Shown: positions 8,991 to 17,804 of the stretch, piece by piece
Layout of the letters: each line of letters starts with the position of its first letter
Numbering within the stretch: the stretch's first letter is position 1
NCBI GenBank assembly: GCA_900556415.1
Contig: USOU01000002.1
Span: 80,597-144,596, forward strand
DNA: 64,000 nt
Direction: 5' to 3'
Source: an uncultured Collinsella sp.
GTDB taxonomy: Bacteria > Actinomycetota > Coriobacteriia > Coriobacteriales > Coriobacteriaceae
Position numbers and translations under genes: made by a program
Notes under the pieces: generated by a model
What the model was told of the DNA's origin: nothing
Database searches by the model: none
What the model saw: the letters and a program-made list of their open reading frames with translations, nothing else

Positions 8991-9544
8991 TGAAGGGAAC
9001 GCATACCGTTGTCGTAGAGCGTGCAAAGGTCAAATACACACTCACGTTTAAGCGCAATATTTCCTTTATACGCGGCAACAGCGGCACGGGCAAAACAACG
9101 CTCATCTCGATGATTCGCGACTACAACGACCGAGGACAGGAAAGCGGCGTTACACTCAGCTGCGACGTGCCTTGCGAAACGCTTTCCGGAAGACGCTGGG
9201 AGCGCGAGCTGTCGATCATCGAAGATTCAATCGTCTTTCTAGATGAGGGCAACGAGTTTATCTACTCAAAGGACTTCGCCAAAGCCGTCAACGGATCGTC
9301 CAACTATTTTGTTCTGATATCTCGTCGCGACGCCAACGAACTCCCCTACAGCGTCGACGAGATCCTGAAGCTAGTCAACACCACAAGCAAGACGATCAAT
9401 GGCCGAAAAAGCGACAGACGCTTCTACTCGGTGACTAAACCGCTATATGACCACACGGCAAGCATGCTGTATCAGCAATACCTGAGGCCGCAAGCAATGG
9501 ATGCAGTCGGGAGCGTCTTGCCCGAGTGCCTAAGGGCGGAATAG
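8990..9544 (+). CDS. small P-loop ATPase coupled to the DUF4869 protein
   Basis: A 184-residue protein with a Walker A motif (RGNSGTGKTTLISMI, residues about 28-42) and a hydrophobic-acidic stretch SIVFLDEGNEFIY near residue 80 that fits Walker B. LISRRDANELPYS could be a sensor segment. The ATPase core is minimal, with no ABC signature and no membrane segment. It starts inside the stop codon of the DUF4869 gene, which implies a two-component unit. The role is unknown; ATP- or GTP-dependent regulation of its partner is inference. Confidence 0.8.
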   Translation: MKGTHTVVVERAKVKYTLTFKRNISFIRGNSGTGKTTLISMIRDYNDRGQESGVTLSCDVPCETLSGRRWERELSIIEDSIVFLDEGNEFIYSKDFAKAVNGSSNYFVLISRRDANELPYSVDEILKLVNTTSKTINGRKSDRRFYSVTKPLYDHTASMLYQQYLRPQAMDAVGSVLPECLRAE

Positions 9545-9697
9545 CGAGTCCTTAAGTTCATTTAGAAACCCGGTTACGCTCACGCGCTGGAGCTGCTGAA
9601 AGGGCATCTGCTACACTAATCCCTGGGACAAAGGCATCAGATATGTTTGTCCCTAAACTAAAGTAACTGTCCAATTGCCATACAAAGGAGCATATCC

Positions 9698-10822
9698 ATG
9701 TCCCAGTACGATTACCTTGTCGTCGGCGCCGGACTTTCGGGCGCCGTCTTTGCCAACGCCGCCAAGCGCGCCGGCAAGTCGGTCCTAGCCATCGATCGCC
9801 GCGATCACATCGCCGGCAACATCTACACCGAGGACGTCGAGGGCATCCAGGTCCACCGCTACGGCGCACATATCTTCCACACTTCCATGAAGGACGTCTG
9901 GGACTACGTCAACCGCTTCGCCGAGTTCAACAACTATGTCAACTCGCCGGTCGCCAACTTCCACGGCAACATGTACAACATGCCCTTCAACATGAACACA
10001 TTCGCCAAGATGTGGCCGGGCGTCGTCACGCCGGCGGACGCCAAGGCCAAGATCGCCGAGCAGGTGGCCGCCGAGAACATCGGCGAGCCGCAGAACCTCG
10101 AGGAGCAGGCGCTGTCGCTCGTCGGCCGCGATATCTTCGAGACGCTCGTGAAGGGTTACACCGAGAAGCAATGGGGCCGTGATTGCAAGGACCTGCCCGC
10201 AAGCATCATCAAGCGCCTCCCCTGCCGCTTTACCTACGACAACAACTACTTCAACGACCGCTACCAGGGCATCCCCATGGGCGGCTACACCAAGATGGTC
10301 GCCAACATGCTCGAGGGCGTCGAGGTGCGCTGCGGCGTGGAGTACAAGGAACTGATTGCCGCCGAGCCCGATATCGCCGCCAAGACGATCTACTGCGGCC
10401 CCATCGACGCGTTCTACGACTTTAAACTGGGCACGCTCGAGTACCGCAGCCTGCGCTTTGAGACCGAGACGCTCGACGAGCAGGACCACCAGGGCGTGGC
10501 CGTGGTCAACTACACCGAGCGCGAGATCCCCTACACGCGAATCATCGAGCACAAGCACTTTGAGTTTGGCACGCAGGACAAGACCGTTATCACGCGCGAG
10601 TACCCGGCCGACTGGAAGCCCGGCGACGAGCCCTACTACCCCATCAACGACACCAAGAACGAGGCCCTCTACAAGCAGTATGAGGAGCTGGCTGCGCAGG
10701 AGGGCGACGTGATCTTTGCCGGTCGCCTGGGCGGCTACAAATACTACGACATGGACAAGGCCATCGCCGCGGCATTTGAGCTCGTCCGCAACGAGCTGGG
10801 CGTGGAACCCACGGGGGCGTAG
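9698..10822 (+). CDS. glf: UDP-galactopyranose mutase
   Basis: An FAD-dependent enzyme that interconverts UDP-galactopyranose and UDP-galactofuranose, supplying Galf for surface glycans. The N-terminal FAD fold (YLVVGAGLSGAVFANAAKRAG), HRYGAHIFHT, the GYTEKQWGRD segment, and the C-terminal FAGRLGGYKYYDMD are typical. At 374 residues it is full length. AAAGGAGCATATCC precedes the ATG. It stands alone before a strong terminator. The GlfT2-like transferase at 40482-41501 is a plausible user of its product. Confidence 0.95.
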   Translation: MSQYDYLVVGAGLSGAVFANAAKRAGKSVLAIDRRDHIAGNIYTEDVEGIQVHRYGAHIFHTSMKDVWDYVNRFAEFNNYVNSPVANFHGNMYNMPFNMNTFAKMWPGVVTPADAKAKIAEQVAAENIGEPQNLEEQALSLVGRDIFETLVKGYTEKQWGRDCKDLPASIIKRLPCRFTYDNNYFNDRYQGIPMGGYTKMVANMLEGVEVRCGVEYKELIAAEPDIAAKTIYCGPIDAFYDFKLGTLEYRSLRFETETLDEQDHQGVAVVNYTEREIPYTRIIEHKHFEFGTQDKTVITREYPADWKPGDEPYYPINDTKNEALYKQYEELAAQEGDVIFAGRLGGYKYYDMDKAIAAAFELVRNELGVEPTGA

Positions 10823-10859
10823 GAGCGAGGGCACTCAGCCAACCACCACGAGCAAACAG

Positions 10860-10904
10860 GAGGCCCGGCGTAGTTCATTCACTACTGCGCCGGGCCTCTA
10901 TTTT
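10860..10904 (+). terminator. intrinsic terminator after glf
   Basis: GAGGCCCGGCG at 10860-10870 pairs perfectly with CGCCGGGCCTC at 10888-10898, followed by TATTTT. It marks the end of the GC-rich block before the AT-rich polysaccharide region. Confidence 0.85.
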
Positions 10905-11108
10905 GATCGACTGAATCACGTCGTTACCGTTTAAGCAAACAAAGAAGGCCGCAAGTCATCCCCATGTCTTGCAGCCCGTGTTTAAACAATAGCATGATTC
11001 AATCTGTATTAAGGTTTAATTCATAATCGCAAAATAATTGAAGTCAGAATCCAGTAAAATAGTTCACTGATAATCCCGCAAACACCTCAATAGTTTGTGA
11101 AGTAAACT

Positions 11109-11585
11109 CTATTGAGCAAGCCTGCCTTTTACTTCTGTCGTCGAGATTCCTGGAGTTCGATTCAAATAGACGACATCACAAATATCTTTTAGCGATTCAA
11201 AACGAGGGTCGCCAGCCCAATCTCCTCCCATACAAACAATATCAGCATGATATATTTCGATATCGCGTCTCTTTTGATTCCAATCATCTTCGGGAATGAC
11301 CAGGTCAACATAACGAAGAGCCTCGAGCATTTCGCGCCGCACTTCATAAGAGTAAAAGCTAGTCTTTCCTTTGAGTGCATTAAATTCATCAGTTGACAAT
11401 CCAACGATTAAATAATCGCCAAGCTTGGAAGCCTGCTGAAGAAGACGAATGTGTCCATAATGCAGTAGGTCGAATGTTCCATAGGTAAGCACTCGTTTTA
11501 AAGAATGGCGACTCTCCGTACTTGCTAAACTAGTTTCGAACAAATCGGGGTTTGCTTCAATCCGAACAGTGGAAAGTGCACCCAT
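11109..11585 (-). CDS. tagD: glycerol-3-phosphate cytidylyltransferase-like protein (TagD/TarD family)
   Basis: A nucleotidyltransferase expected to form a CDP-activated alcohol, classically CDP-glycerol for teichoic-acid-like polymers. The signature YGTFDLLHYGHIRLL (an HxGH-type motif) starts near residue 36, and RTPGISTTEVK near the C-terminus matches the RTxGISTT nucleotide-binding motif. The roughly 30-residue N-terminal leader is longer than in typical TagD. ATG at 11585 is chosen because GGAG lies six bases upstream; a TTG at 11597 overlaps that site. Substrate could also be another polyol phosphate, since no CDP-glycerol transferase was seen in the window. Confidence 0.8.
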   Translation of the reverse strand: MGALSTVRIEANPDLFETSLASTESRHSLKRVLTYGTFDLLHYGHIRLLQQASKLGDYLIVGLSTDEFNALKGKTSFYSYEVRREMLEALRYVDLVIPEDDWNQKRRDIEIYHADIVCMGGDWAGDPRFESLKDICDVVYLNRTPGISTTEVKGRLAQ

Positions 11586-11638
11586 CAGCCGCTCCAAAAA
11601 AGAAGAGCCGCCATTCTGACGGCTCGAGAAATACGAGG

Positions 11639-11712
11639 TGCTCCATGGCGGATTCGAACCGTCGGCCTTGGGATTAGAAGTCCCCTGCTCTATCCAACTG
11701 AGCTAATGGAGC
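11639..11712 (-). tRNA. tRNA-Arg (anticodon TCT)
   Basis: Read on the minus strand, GCTCCAT at the 5' end pairs with ATGGAGC at the 3' end, the D arm is GCTC...GAGC, the anticodon loop is CTTCTAA giving TCT (codon AGA), and the T loop is TTCGAAT. One G-A pair closes the anticodon stem and one A-C pair lies in the T stem, so the structure is slightly imperfect. The CCA end is not encoded. It sits between tagD and the ABC exporter. Confidence 0.88.
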
Positions 11713-11766
11713 ATAAAAGCCGCGCGTCCAAGCGGGTACAAGTTCACACGGCTAATAAATTATAAC

Positions 11767-12534
11767 CTACTTGAACTGGTCGTGGTACGCCTTGCAGACC
11801 TCATCCACGGGACCATCCATGCGTAGATTGCCCTTCTCGATCCATACAGCACGCTGACAAATACGCTCAACCTGCTCCATAGAGTGAGAAACGAACAGAA
11901 CCGTGACGTCGCCGCTCTCAATAAAGTGCTGAATACGGCGCTCGCACTTCTGCTGGAAAAAGACATCGCCAACAGAAAGCGTCTCATCGACGATAAGGAT
12001 ATCGGGCTCGGTAATCGTGGCGATGGCAAAGGCGATGCGCGCAACCATGCCCGAAGAAAAGTTCTTCAGAGGCATATCAACGAAGTCTTTGAGCTCAGCG
12101 AATTCAATGATCTCGTCAAAACTAGCATCGATAAACTCTTTGGTGTAACCAAGTAGCGCACCGTTAAGGTAGATGTTCTCACGCGCGGTAAGCTCGGGGT
12201 CAAAGCCGGCGCCAAGCTCAATCAACGGCGCAATATTGCCGTGGACCTTGACCTCACCCTCGCTCGGCTCCAAAACGCCAGCGATAATCTTGAGCATCGT
12301 AGACTTACCGGAGCCGTTAGTACCAACAAGGCCAACAACCTCGCCGCGATGCACATCAAACGAAATGTGCTTAAGCGCCCGGAACTCCTCAAAGAACAGC
12401 TCGTGCTTAGCGAGTTTAATGAAGTACTCCTTGAGATTCGTAAGCGACTCAGACGCCATGTTAAAGATCATGGTGACGTCTTTAACCTCGACAGCAAGGG
12501 GCTGCTTGCTGTAATCAATAGCAGATTCAGTCAT
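11767..12534 (-). CDS. tagH: polysaccharide/teichoic acid ABC exporter, ATP-binding subunit
   Basis: Powers export of an undecaprenyl-linked polymer across the membrane. Walker A GTNGSGKSTMLK, signature FSSGMVARIAFAIAT and Walker B ILIVDETLSVGD are all present, and the region before Walker A (MASESLTNLKEYF) matches the TagH/Wzt/RfbE subfamily rather than nutrient importers. It lacks the long carbohydrate-binding C-terminal domain of some Wzt proteins (255 residues in total). The ATG at 12534 has AGGAG eight bases upstream; a GTG at 12543 is less likely. The permease gene lies 12 bases upstream. Confidence 0.92.
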   Translation of the reverse strand: MTESAIDYSKQPLAVEVKDVTMIFNMASESLTNLKEYFIKLAKHELFFEEFRALKHISFDVHRGEVVGLVGTNGSGKSTMLKIIAGVLEPSEGEVKVHGNIAPLIELGAGFDPELTARENIYLNGALLGYTKEFIDASFDEIIEFAELKDFVDMPLKNFSSGMVARIAFAIATITEPDILIVDETLSVGDVFFQQKCERRIQHFIESGDVTVLFVSHSMEQVERICQRAVWIEKGNLRMDGPVDEVCKAYHDQFK

Positions 12535-12546
12535 GAACAGCACTCC

Positions 12547-13392
12547 TTAGATGTAGAGAATAAACTTGTGCTCGGTCTTGTGGAACACGGTATAGCCAAT
12601 GGCAAGAGCAAAAACAGCCCAAGCAACGCACAGACCAAACGTAAGCGCAGAAGGCATGGTATTAAACAGGAAGATATCGCGCATAAACTGCAGATAGTTG
12701 TACATGGGATTCACAACCACCAGAACCTGAATCCAGTGAGCCATCTTGCCAATGAAGTCAGTCGTCCAGAAAATCGGCGTCAGATACATCCAGGCAGTAA
12801 TGACAACACTCCACAGATGCATAACATCACGGAAGAAGACTGCCAACGCCGAAAGCATCAAACCCAAACCCATGCAGAAACACATGAGCAAAAGGAGACA
12901 AACCGGCAACAGGATTAAATGCCAAGTAGGAACTACATGGAACCAGAGCATGACCAAGGCGACGGCGACCAGAGAGAAAGCGAAGTTAACAAGCGAAAAC
13001 AATACCTTCTGCACCGGGAATACCCAGCGATGCACCTTGACCTTCTTTAGCAGTGAGGAAGCCCAAATGATGGACATAAGCGCTTGGTTCGTCGACTCGG
13101 ACATGACGGAAAACGTCACGTTACCAACGATCAAATAAAGCGGATACATCTCAGGCGTGATGGAGCCATTACGACCTTGAGCAAAGATAGTCGAAAACAC
13201 GATCGACATGACAATCATCATCAACAAAGGATTAAGAACGGACCAAGCTACGCCCAAAACGCTGCGACGATACTTAATCTTAAAATCCTTGGTAACCAAC
13301 TGCCTGAGGATAAATTTGTCCTTCTCATAATCATTTTTAGCGTGAGAGGCCGGTTTAGCCACCGCTTTCTGACTCTCAAGATTGTCAGCCAC
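12547..13392 (-). CDS. tagG: polysaccharide/teichoic acid ABC exporter, permease subunit
   Basis: Integral membrane partner of the ATP-binding subunit encoded next. An N-terminal amphipathic LVTKDFKIKYRRSVLGVAWSVLNPLL segment is typical of ABC-2 exporters, followed by about six membrane helices and the conserved MYLTPIFW and VVNPMYNYLQFMRD stretches. The GTG at 13392 is selected because AAGGAG lies seven bases before it; the longer open frame to 13461 has no ribosome site. With TagH it forms a Wzm-Wzt type exporter, alongside a Wzx-like flippase elsewhere in the region. Confidence 0.9.
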   Translation of the reverse strand: MADNLESQKAVAKPASHAKNDYEKDKFILRQLVTKDFKIKYRRSVLGVAWSVLNPLLMMIVMSIVFSTIFAQGRNGSITPEMYPLYLIVGNVTFSVMSESTNQALMSIIWASSLLKKVKVHRWVFPVQKVLFSLVNFAFSLVAVALVMLWFHVVPTWHLILLPVCLLLLMCFCMGLGLMLSALAVFFRDVMHLWSVVITAWMYLTPIFWTTDFIGKMAHWIQVLVVVNPMYNYLQFMRDIFLFNTMPSALTFGLCVAWAVFALAIGYTVFHKTEHKFILYI

Positions 13393-13553
13393 GGACCATC
13401 TCCTTGTCTCGCAAAACATAACAGTGGAAAGTATAGCCCTCCCGCGCAGACGATAACTCACCGCAACAAATCTGGAGAACTAACCCATATCTAATCAAAG
13501 GGATAGTTGATGGTTATACTTTCGACCAGTTGAGTCATTAAAGGAGGTCCTAT

Positions 13554-14489
13554 ATGGACTATTCGAATATCGCCGTCATTATCCCTTGCTACAACGAAGC
13601 ATTAACGATCGGCAAAGTTGTCGATGACTTTCACCGCGAATTGCCAGACGCAACAGTATACGTTTACGACAACAATTCTGCCGACAATACGGCACAGATA
13701 GCCAAGCAGCACGGGGCCACAGTGCGACATGAACCAAGACAGGGCAAAGGCAACGTCTGCCGCCAAATGTTTCGCGATATCGACGCCGAGTGCTACTTGA
13801 TGGTTGATGGAGACGACACGTACCCCGCCGAAGCCGCCAAATCGCTCTGTGAGCCCATCCTTAATGGCGAGGCAGACATGACCGTCGGCGATCGTCTCTC
13901 TAATGGCACCTATGCAGAAGAGAACAAAAGAGCATTTCACGGGTTCGGAAACAATCTTGTTCGCGCTATGATCAAGTGGATTTACGGCTACAGCTTTGAC
14001 GACGTGATGACCGGCTACCGAGCCATGAGCAAACCCTTCGTCAAGACCTTCCCCGTTTTGAGCGAGGGCTTCCAAATTGAAACCGAGCTCTCCATCCACG
14101 CCGTCGATCACCGCTGGCGTATTCAAGACGTGCCAGTAGAGTATCGAGATAGGCCCGTAGGCTCCGAGTCCAAGCTCAACACGTTAGGTGACGGTATTAA
14201 AGTTATCGCAATGATTGGAACACTTTTTAAGGATTACCGTCCACTCAAGTTCTTTAGTCTTATTGCATTCATATTTGCCATCATAGGTCTCACTCTCGGA
14301 ATCCCAATTGTTGCGGAGTACTTCCAAACCGGCTTAGTCCCCCGCTTCCCCACAGCCATGCTCGCGGCCTCATTCATGTTTCTGTGCGGGCTGAGCCTGG
14401 CAACCGGCCTCATCCTCGACTCCGTAGCAAAAGTTGAGAAAAAACAATGGGAACTGCAGGTGTATAACAAAACAGGATGCAATCACTAG
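13554..14489 (+). CDS. membrane-anchored GT2 glycosyltransferase (polyprenyl-phosphate sugar transferase type)
   Basis: The N-terminal GT-A fold begins at AVIIPCYNEALTIGKVV; YDNNSADNT and VDGDDTYP provide the nucleotide-sugar binding acids, and VMTGYRAMSKPFVK is typical of the DPM1/GtrB group. Two hydrophobic helices follow at about residues 230-255 and 265-295 (FFSLIAFIFAIIGLTLG; MLAASFMFLCGLSLATG). Such enzymes charge a lipid-phosphate carrier with one sugar on the inner membrane face. GGAGG lies a few bases before the ATG. The gene is divergent from the ABC exporter genes. Confidence 0.88.
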   Translation: MDYSNIAVIIPCYNEALTIGKVVDDFHRELPDATVYVYDNNSADNTAQIAKQHGATVRHEPRQGKGNVCRQMFRDIDAECYLMVDGDDTYPAEAAKSLCEPILNGEADMTVGDRLSNGTYAEENKRAFHGFGNNLVRAMIKWIYGYSFDDVMTGYRAMSKPFVKTFPVLSEGFQIETELSIHAVDHRWRIQDVPVEYRDRPVGSESKLNTLGDGIKVIAMIGTLFKDYRPLKFFSLIAFIFAIIGLTLGIPIVAEYFQTGLVPRFPTAMLAASFMFLCGLSLATGLILDSVAKVEKKQWELQVYNKTGCNH

Positions 14490-14662
14490 CGATGTCACAA
14501 ATTAAAGGACAGTATACATATTTTATTTAGCATTTAATCATGCTATCCACCGCTTAATGGGAGCCGGGCTCCACTCATCCAGATTTAATCAGTCGTCGCA
14601 AAACCATCGAACTACGTAAGCTATATTAAACAGAACTCTATTCTCAACACGAAGGATACAGA

Positions 14663-15739
14663 ATGAGCATCCTGTCACGTATCGCCGACCATCTTCCCGC
14701 ATCAAAGCGAGCAATTAGAGATCTTCGTTCAGATGTCTATGAGCTCTATGAACTCAATCGATCCATCAATTCGAGGATCGAGCAGGCTGACAACGGTATT
14801 AACGACAACCTGAATTTTAGGGCCGAATGGCTTAAAAGTGATAACGACGGCGTTTCGATGAGAATCGAAACGATGCTTTGGCAGCTTTACCGAAACAACA
14901 ACGAAGATCTGCAAGACGCAAAGAAACGTTTTTTCGCGTCGCTTCCGAAAGCCAACGGCGGGCTCAGGGCAATGCAGCTCGGATGTGCAAAGCTGCTTGG
15001 AGAGTTTGACTCATTATGTAAAGACAACGGTCTTCAATACTGGATCGCATTCGGAACGCTTCTTGGAGCAATCCGACACCAGGGCTTTATTCCTTGGGAT
15101 GATGATAGCGATCTCGGCATGATGCGATCGGAGATTGACAGACTTATCGATATTGTCAGCGATGACGAACGGTATCGAATCTCAATCGTTTACGATGTCT
15201 GGAACTTCTGTAAACAAGTTCGTTTTATGTATGCAGACATTAATAATCCCTGCTTTTTAGACTTGTTCATATTTGAAGAGAGCGGCAACGCCGATAAAAA
15301 GACGTTTGAAAAACAGCTAGAACTAAGAATGAAAATGATAGCTGAGATGAAAGACGCCCCCTACTACAGCGAATGGAAAGAAAAGGAATTCATTCCAGCA
15401 TCCGATCCGCTTACAACCCAAATAGAAGAAACGTTTGCAAAATACCGCTCGATCGAAATCGATCAAGGAATAATAGATGCGCAGGCAACCAATGGAATGC
15501 TTTGGGGCATCGAGAATATCTACATTTTGTCTGAGTATCAATGGGCATGTTCAAAACAGGATGTATTCCCAACACAAACCATTTCTTTTGAACAGATTCC
15601 CTGCCAGGCACCGAATAATCTCAGAAAGTTCACCGAAGACGTATATGGAGATATCTACCGTGTGCCGAAGGATATTTCGACACACCGCGAACACATCAAT
15701 AAAGAAAACCTTCGCGCACTAGAAGATCAAGAGTCATAG
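14663..15739 (+). CDS. LicD family protein
   Basis: LicD proteins belong to the nucleotidyltransferase fold and transfer phosphocholine or related phospho-groups onto surface glycans. The family signature is clear near residues 110-160: YWIAFGTLLGAIRHQGFIPWDDDSDLG, with the DDD metal site, and later NPCFLDLFIFE. The first 90 residues are polar with a possible coiled coil (VYELYELNRSINSRIEQ). AAGGA precedes the ATG. It is a single gene between intergenic spacers. The transferred group cannot be read from sequence. Confidence 0.85.
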   Translation: MSILSRIADHLPASKRAIRDLRSDVYELYELNRSINSRIEQADNGINDNLNFRAEWLKSDNDGVSMRIETMLWQLYRNNNEDLQDAKKRFFASLPKANGGLRAMQLGCAKLLGEFDSLCKDNGLQYWIAFGTLLGAIRHQGFIPWDDDSDLGMMRSEIDRLIDIVSDDERYRISIVYDVWNFCKQVRFMYADINNPCFLDLFIFEESGNADKKTFEKQLELRMKMIAEMKDAPYYSEWKEKEFIPASDPLTTQIEETFAKYRSIEIDQGIIDAQATNGMLWGIENIYILSEYQWACSKQDVFPTQTISFEQIPCQAPNNLRKFTEDVYGDIYRVPKDISTHREHINKENLRALEDQES

Positions 15740-15897
15740 GATCCAATTATCAATGGGGTCGATATTTAATTAATAATACCGACCCCATAATTAAATTCAG
15801 CAAGAAGTTAACAGCCGCGCTATTAGACAACCCAATAACGCGGCTCAATCTTAATCACCAGAAACTCAACGAACAGAACGCGGACAAGTTACCTCCA

Positions 15898-17790
15898 CTA
15901 ACGAAAGCGTCGAATCAGGGAAGCCATCTTAAACATAACCCTATGTCGCCTTGTCCCAACTGGAAACAACGTCCGTTTTAATCCAAGCGGTCGGTATTCC
16001 GCAAGCATAATTAAAAGTGACTCATACGCATACATACACCTGGCCAAACGCCAATAATCACGACAAAGTGTATTCGCCGGTTCAGAGAATGGAGTCGTAT
16101 CCGATGAATAGAGCAGCAATCCGCTCTCATTGGACGCCTTGTATTCCTTTACCGTACACTCATTGGCCCACGTGCCGACCTCTTCAAAGGAAACCACGGG
16201 CATACAATTCGAATACGGAATAAGGCTGAAGTTTAGCCTGCGCATCATAAGGCTCCGAACCGCAGATACGCTCAACGGTAAGCAGAAAGCGTCTTTAGCG
16301 CTGCCTGGTTTCTTTTTATGCAACTGATACTTTTGAAACTCTTTAGCCAAATCGCCTCTTGGGTCGATGCCCAGCTCAGATGCACAGGCACAGTACAACT
16401 CATATGGTTCAGGACAGATAGTAGAAAGCTGAGACAAATCAACTATAAGAGCGGACGCCTCGCTCATCTCCCAACCACCTGCAGCAGCAAGATATGAGTC
16501 GCGCAAACGAGACGAAGCCGGCTTATTAAGCTCTTTCTCGAGGAAAACGCTCTTTACGGCAGCGAGTAAATCTTCTACGCCATCAATGATCTTGGCAGGG
16601 TCTTTTTTAAAGAAAGCACACCCCTCAACCCAAAGAACTCGATGGTGACTCATCAAGTCGACATTCATTATGCGAGGGAGTATAAAAGGCAGAACAATAT
16701 GCGCTTCGGTAGCATCCATAGAACCAAAGAGGTCGTTGGGTCCAACTACCGGGAAAGTTGCTTGTCTGATTTCCAGATTCTCCGGAATAGTCTCAAGTAT
16801 GTTGAGACAATCGCCAAAGCTAAACTGACAATTATGAATTAGAAGCAATCGATACTTTCTGGTCGCGTCAAGCTGACGAATTAAGCTCTCAAGCGCGACG
16901 GCAATTTTAATAGGCGTCGATTCCACATAGCGCCATACGATATCAACCGTTTGGTTATCGACGGCAGCAGCATTAAACGGAGCAGGCGTCTCATCAAAGA
17001 ACACAAGGGGGCGCTCGGCAATCTTAATCCCCCTCTTAGAGACATGAGCGACGAAAACGCTATAAAGAATCTCTCCCAGATAGCCACAAATACGTTTATG
17101 AGTAGTCGTCTTGTTCTCATAATCATATTCAGAGTCAAACTGTTGAAGAATCGAAAACTCAAATGCACAGAGCTCGTCGAAGAGAGTCTTCTTCATCACG
17201 AAGCAGTTATAGCCCAAATACTTGGAACCGTTAAGATATGCGACGAGCTCGTCTACATAATCAGGCTGAACATGCTTGCAAATATCAACCATATGGTCTA
17301 GCTCGGCTTGAGTGACAAGGCCATAGGCACACATATGATCCCTTATAGTTTTCTTAGGACCACAAGGGGTGGGAACTCCCCTCACATCCCAATAAGGAGC
17401 GCGTACAAGGTCAACCTTCTCGACACAATCCCTAATCAAAGCCTCGTTTGCTAGCTGATACTTTTTAATTGAGAGTGGCGACAGACATTCATCCTCAATC
17501 TGAGCATGATCGTTCGACTCATATTTCTTCTCATCAAAATTGAAAAAACGGCGGTAATGGCATTGGCCAACATAATCTGCCTCTAAGTTTTTCCAAGCCC
17601 AATACTGACCGCTCATTTCACAAAAAGTGAAATTTCGATCGGAGATGTTTTCGCCGCAATCGTCGCGTTGGCATCCAGGAATAGTCTCTTTACCCAAAGA
17701 GCCGACGTGAACAGGTAAATACAGGTCGGAATCAGGCGTGCAGACAGGCTTATGGCATGAGACTAGAATTTTAATGTTGGGTTTAGACAT
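15898..17790 (-). CDS. DUF4422 glycosyltransferase with long C-terminal domain
   Basis: A 630-residue soluble protein. Residues 1 to about 265 match the DUF4422 glycosyltransferase domain: ILVSCHKP, GCQRDDCGENIS, EMSGQYWAWKN, and YVGQCHYRRFF. The remaining half (from about VDIVWRYVESTPIKIAVALESLIRQLD) resembles a second GT-A/GT8-like fold, but I cannot assign it firmly. It is the second gene after 17805-18815 and its ribosome site is a run of nine G. A probable role is addition of one or two sugars to the surface polymer. Confidence 0.75.
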   Translation of the reverse strand: MSKPNIKILVSCHKPVCTPDSDLYLPVHVGSLGKETIPGCQRDDCGENISDRNFTFCEMSGQYWAWKNLEADYVGQCHYRRFFNFDEKKYESNDHAQIEDECLSPLSIKKYQLANEALIRDCVEKVDLVRAPYWDVRGVPTPCGPKKTIRDHMCAYGLVTQAELDHMVDICKHVQPDYVDELVAYLNGSKYLGYNCFVMKKTLFDELCAFEFSILQQFDSEYDYENKTTTHKRICGYLGEILYSVFVAHVSKRGIKIAERPLVFFDETPAPFNAAAVDNQTVDIVWRYVESTPIKIAVALESLIRQLDATRKYRLLLIHNCQFSFGDCLNILETIPENLEIRQATFPVVGPNDLFGSMDATEAHIVLPFILPRIMNVDLMSHHRVLWVEGCAFFKKDPAKIIDGVEDLLAAVKSVFLEKELNKPASSRLRDSYLAAAGGWEMSEASALIVDLSQLSTICPEPYELYCACASELGIDPRGDLAKEFQKYQLHKKKPGSAKDAFCLPLSVSAVRSLMMRRLNFSLIPYSNCMPVVSFEEVGTWANECTVKEYKASNESGLLLYSSDTTPFSEPANTLCRDYWRLARCMYAYESLLIMLAEYRPLGLKRTLFPVGTRRHRVMFKMASLIRRFR

Positions 17791-17794
17791 TAAT

Positions 17795-17803
17795 CCCCCC
17801 CCC
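17795..17803 (-). repeat. G9 homopolymer used as ribosome-binding site
   Basis: The 14 bases between two minus-strand glycosyltransferase genes consist mostly of nine consecutive G (C on the given strand), followed by ATTA and the ATG of the DUF4422 gene. The tract is the only possible Shine-Dalgarno element, so length changes by slipped-strand mispairing could alter spacing and translation. Confidence 0.7.
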
Positions 17804-17804
17804 G

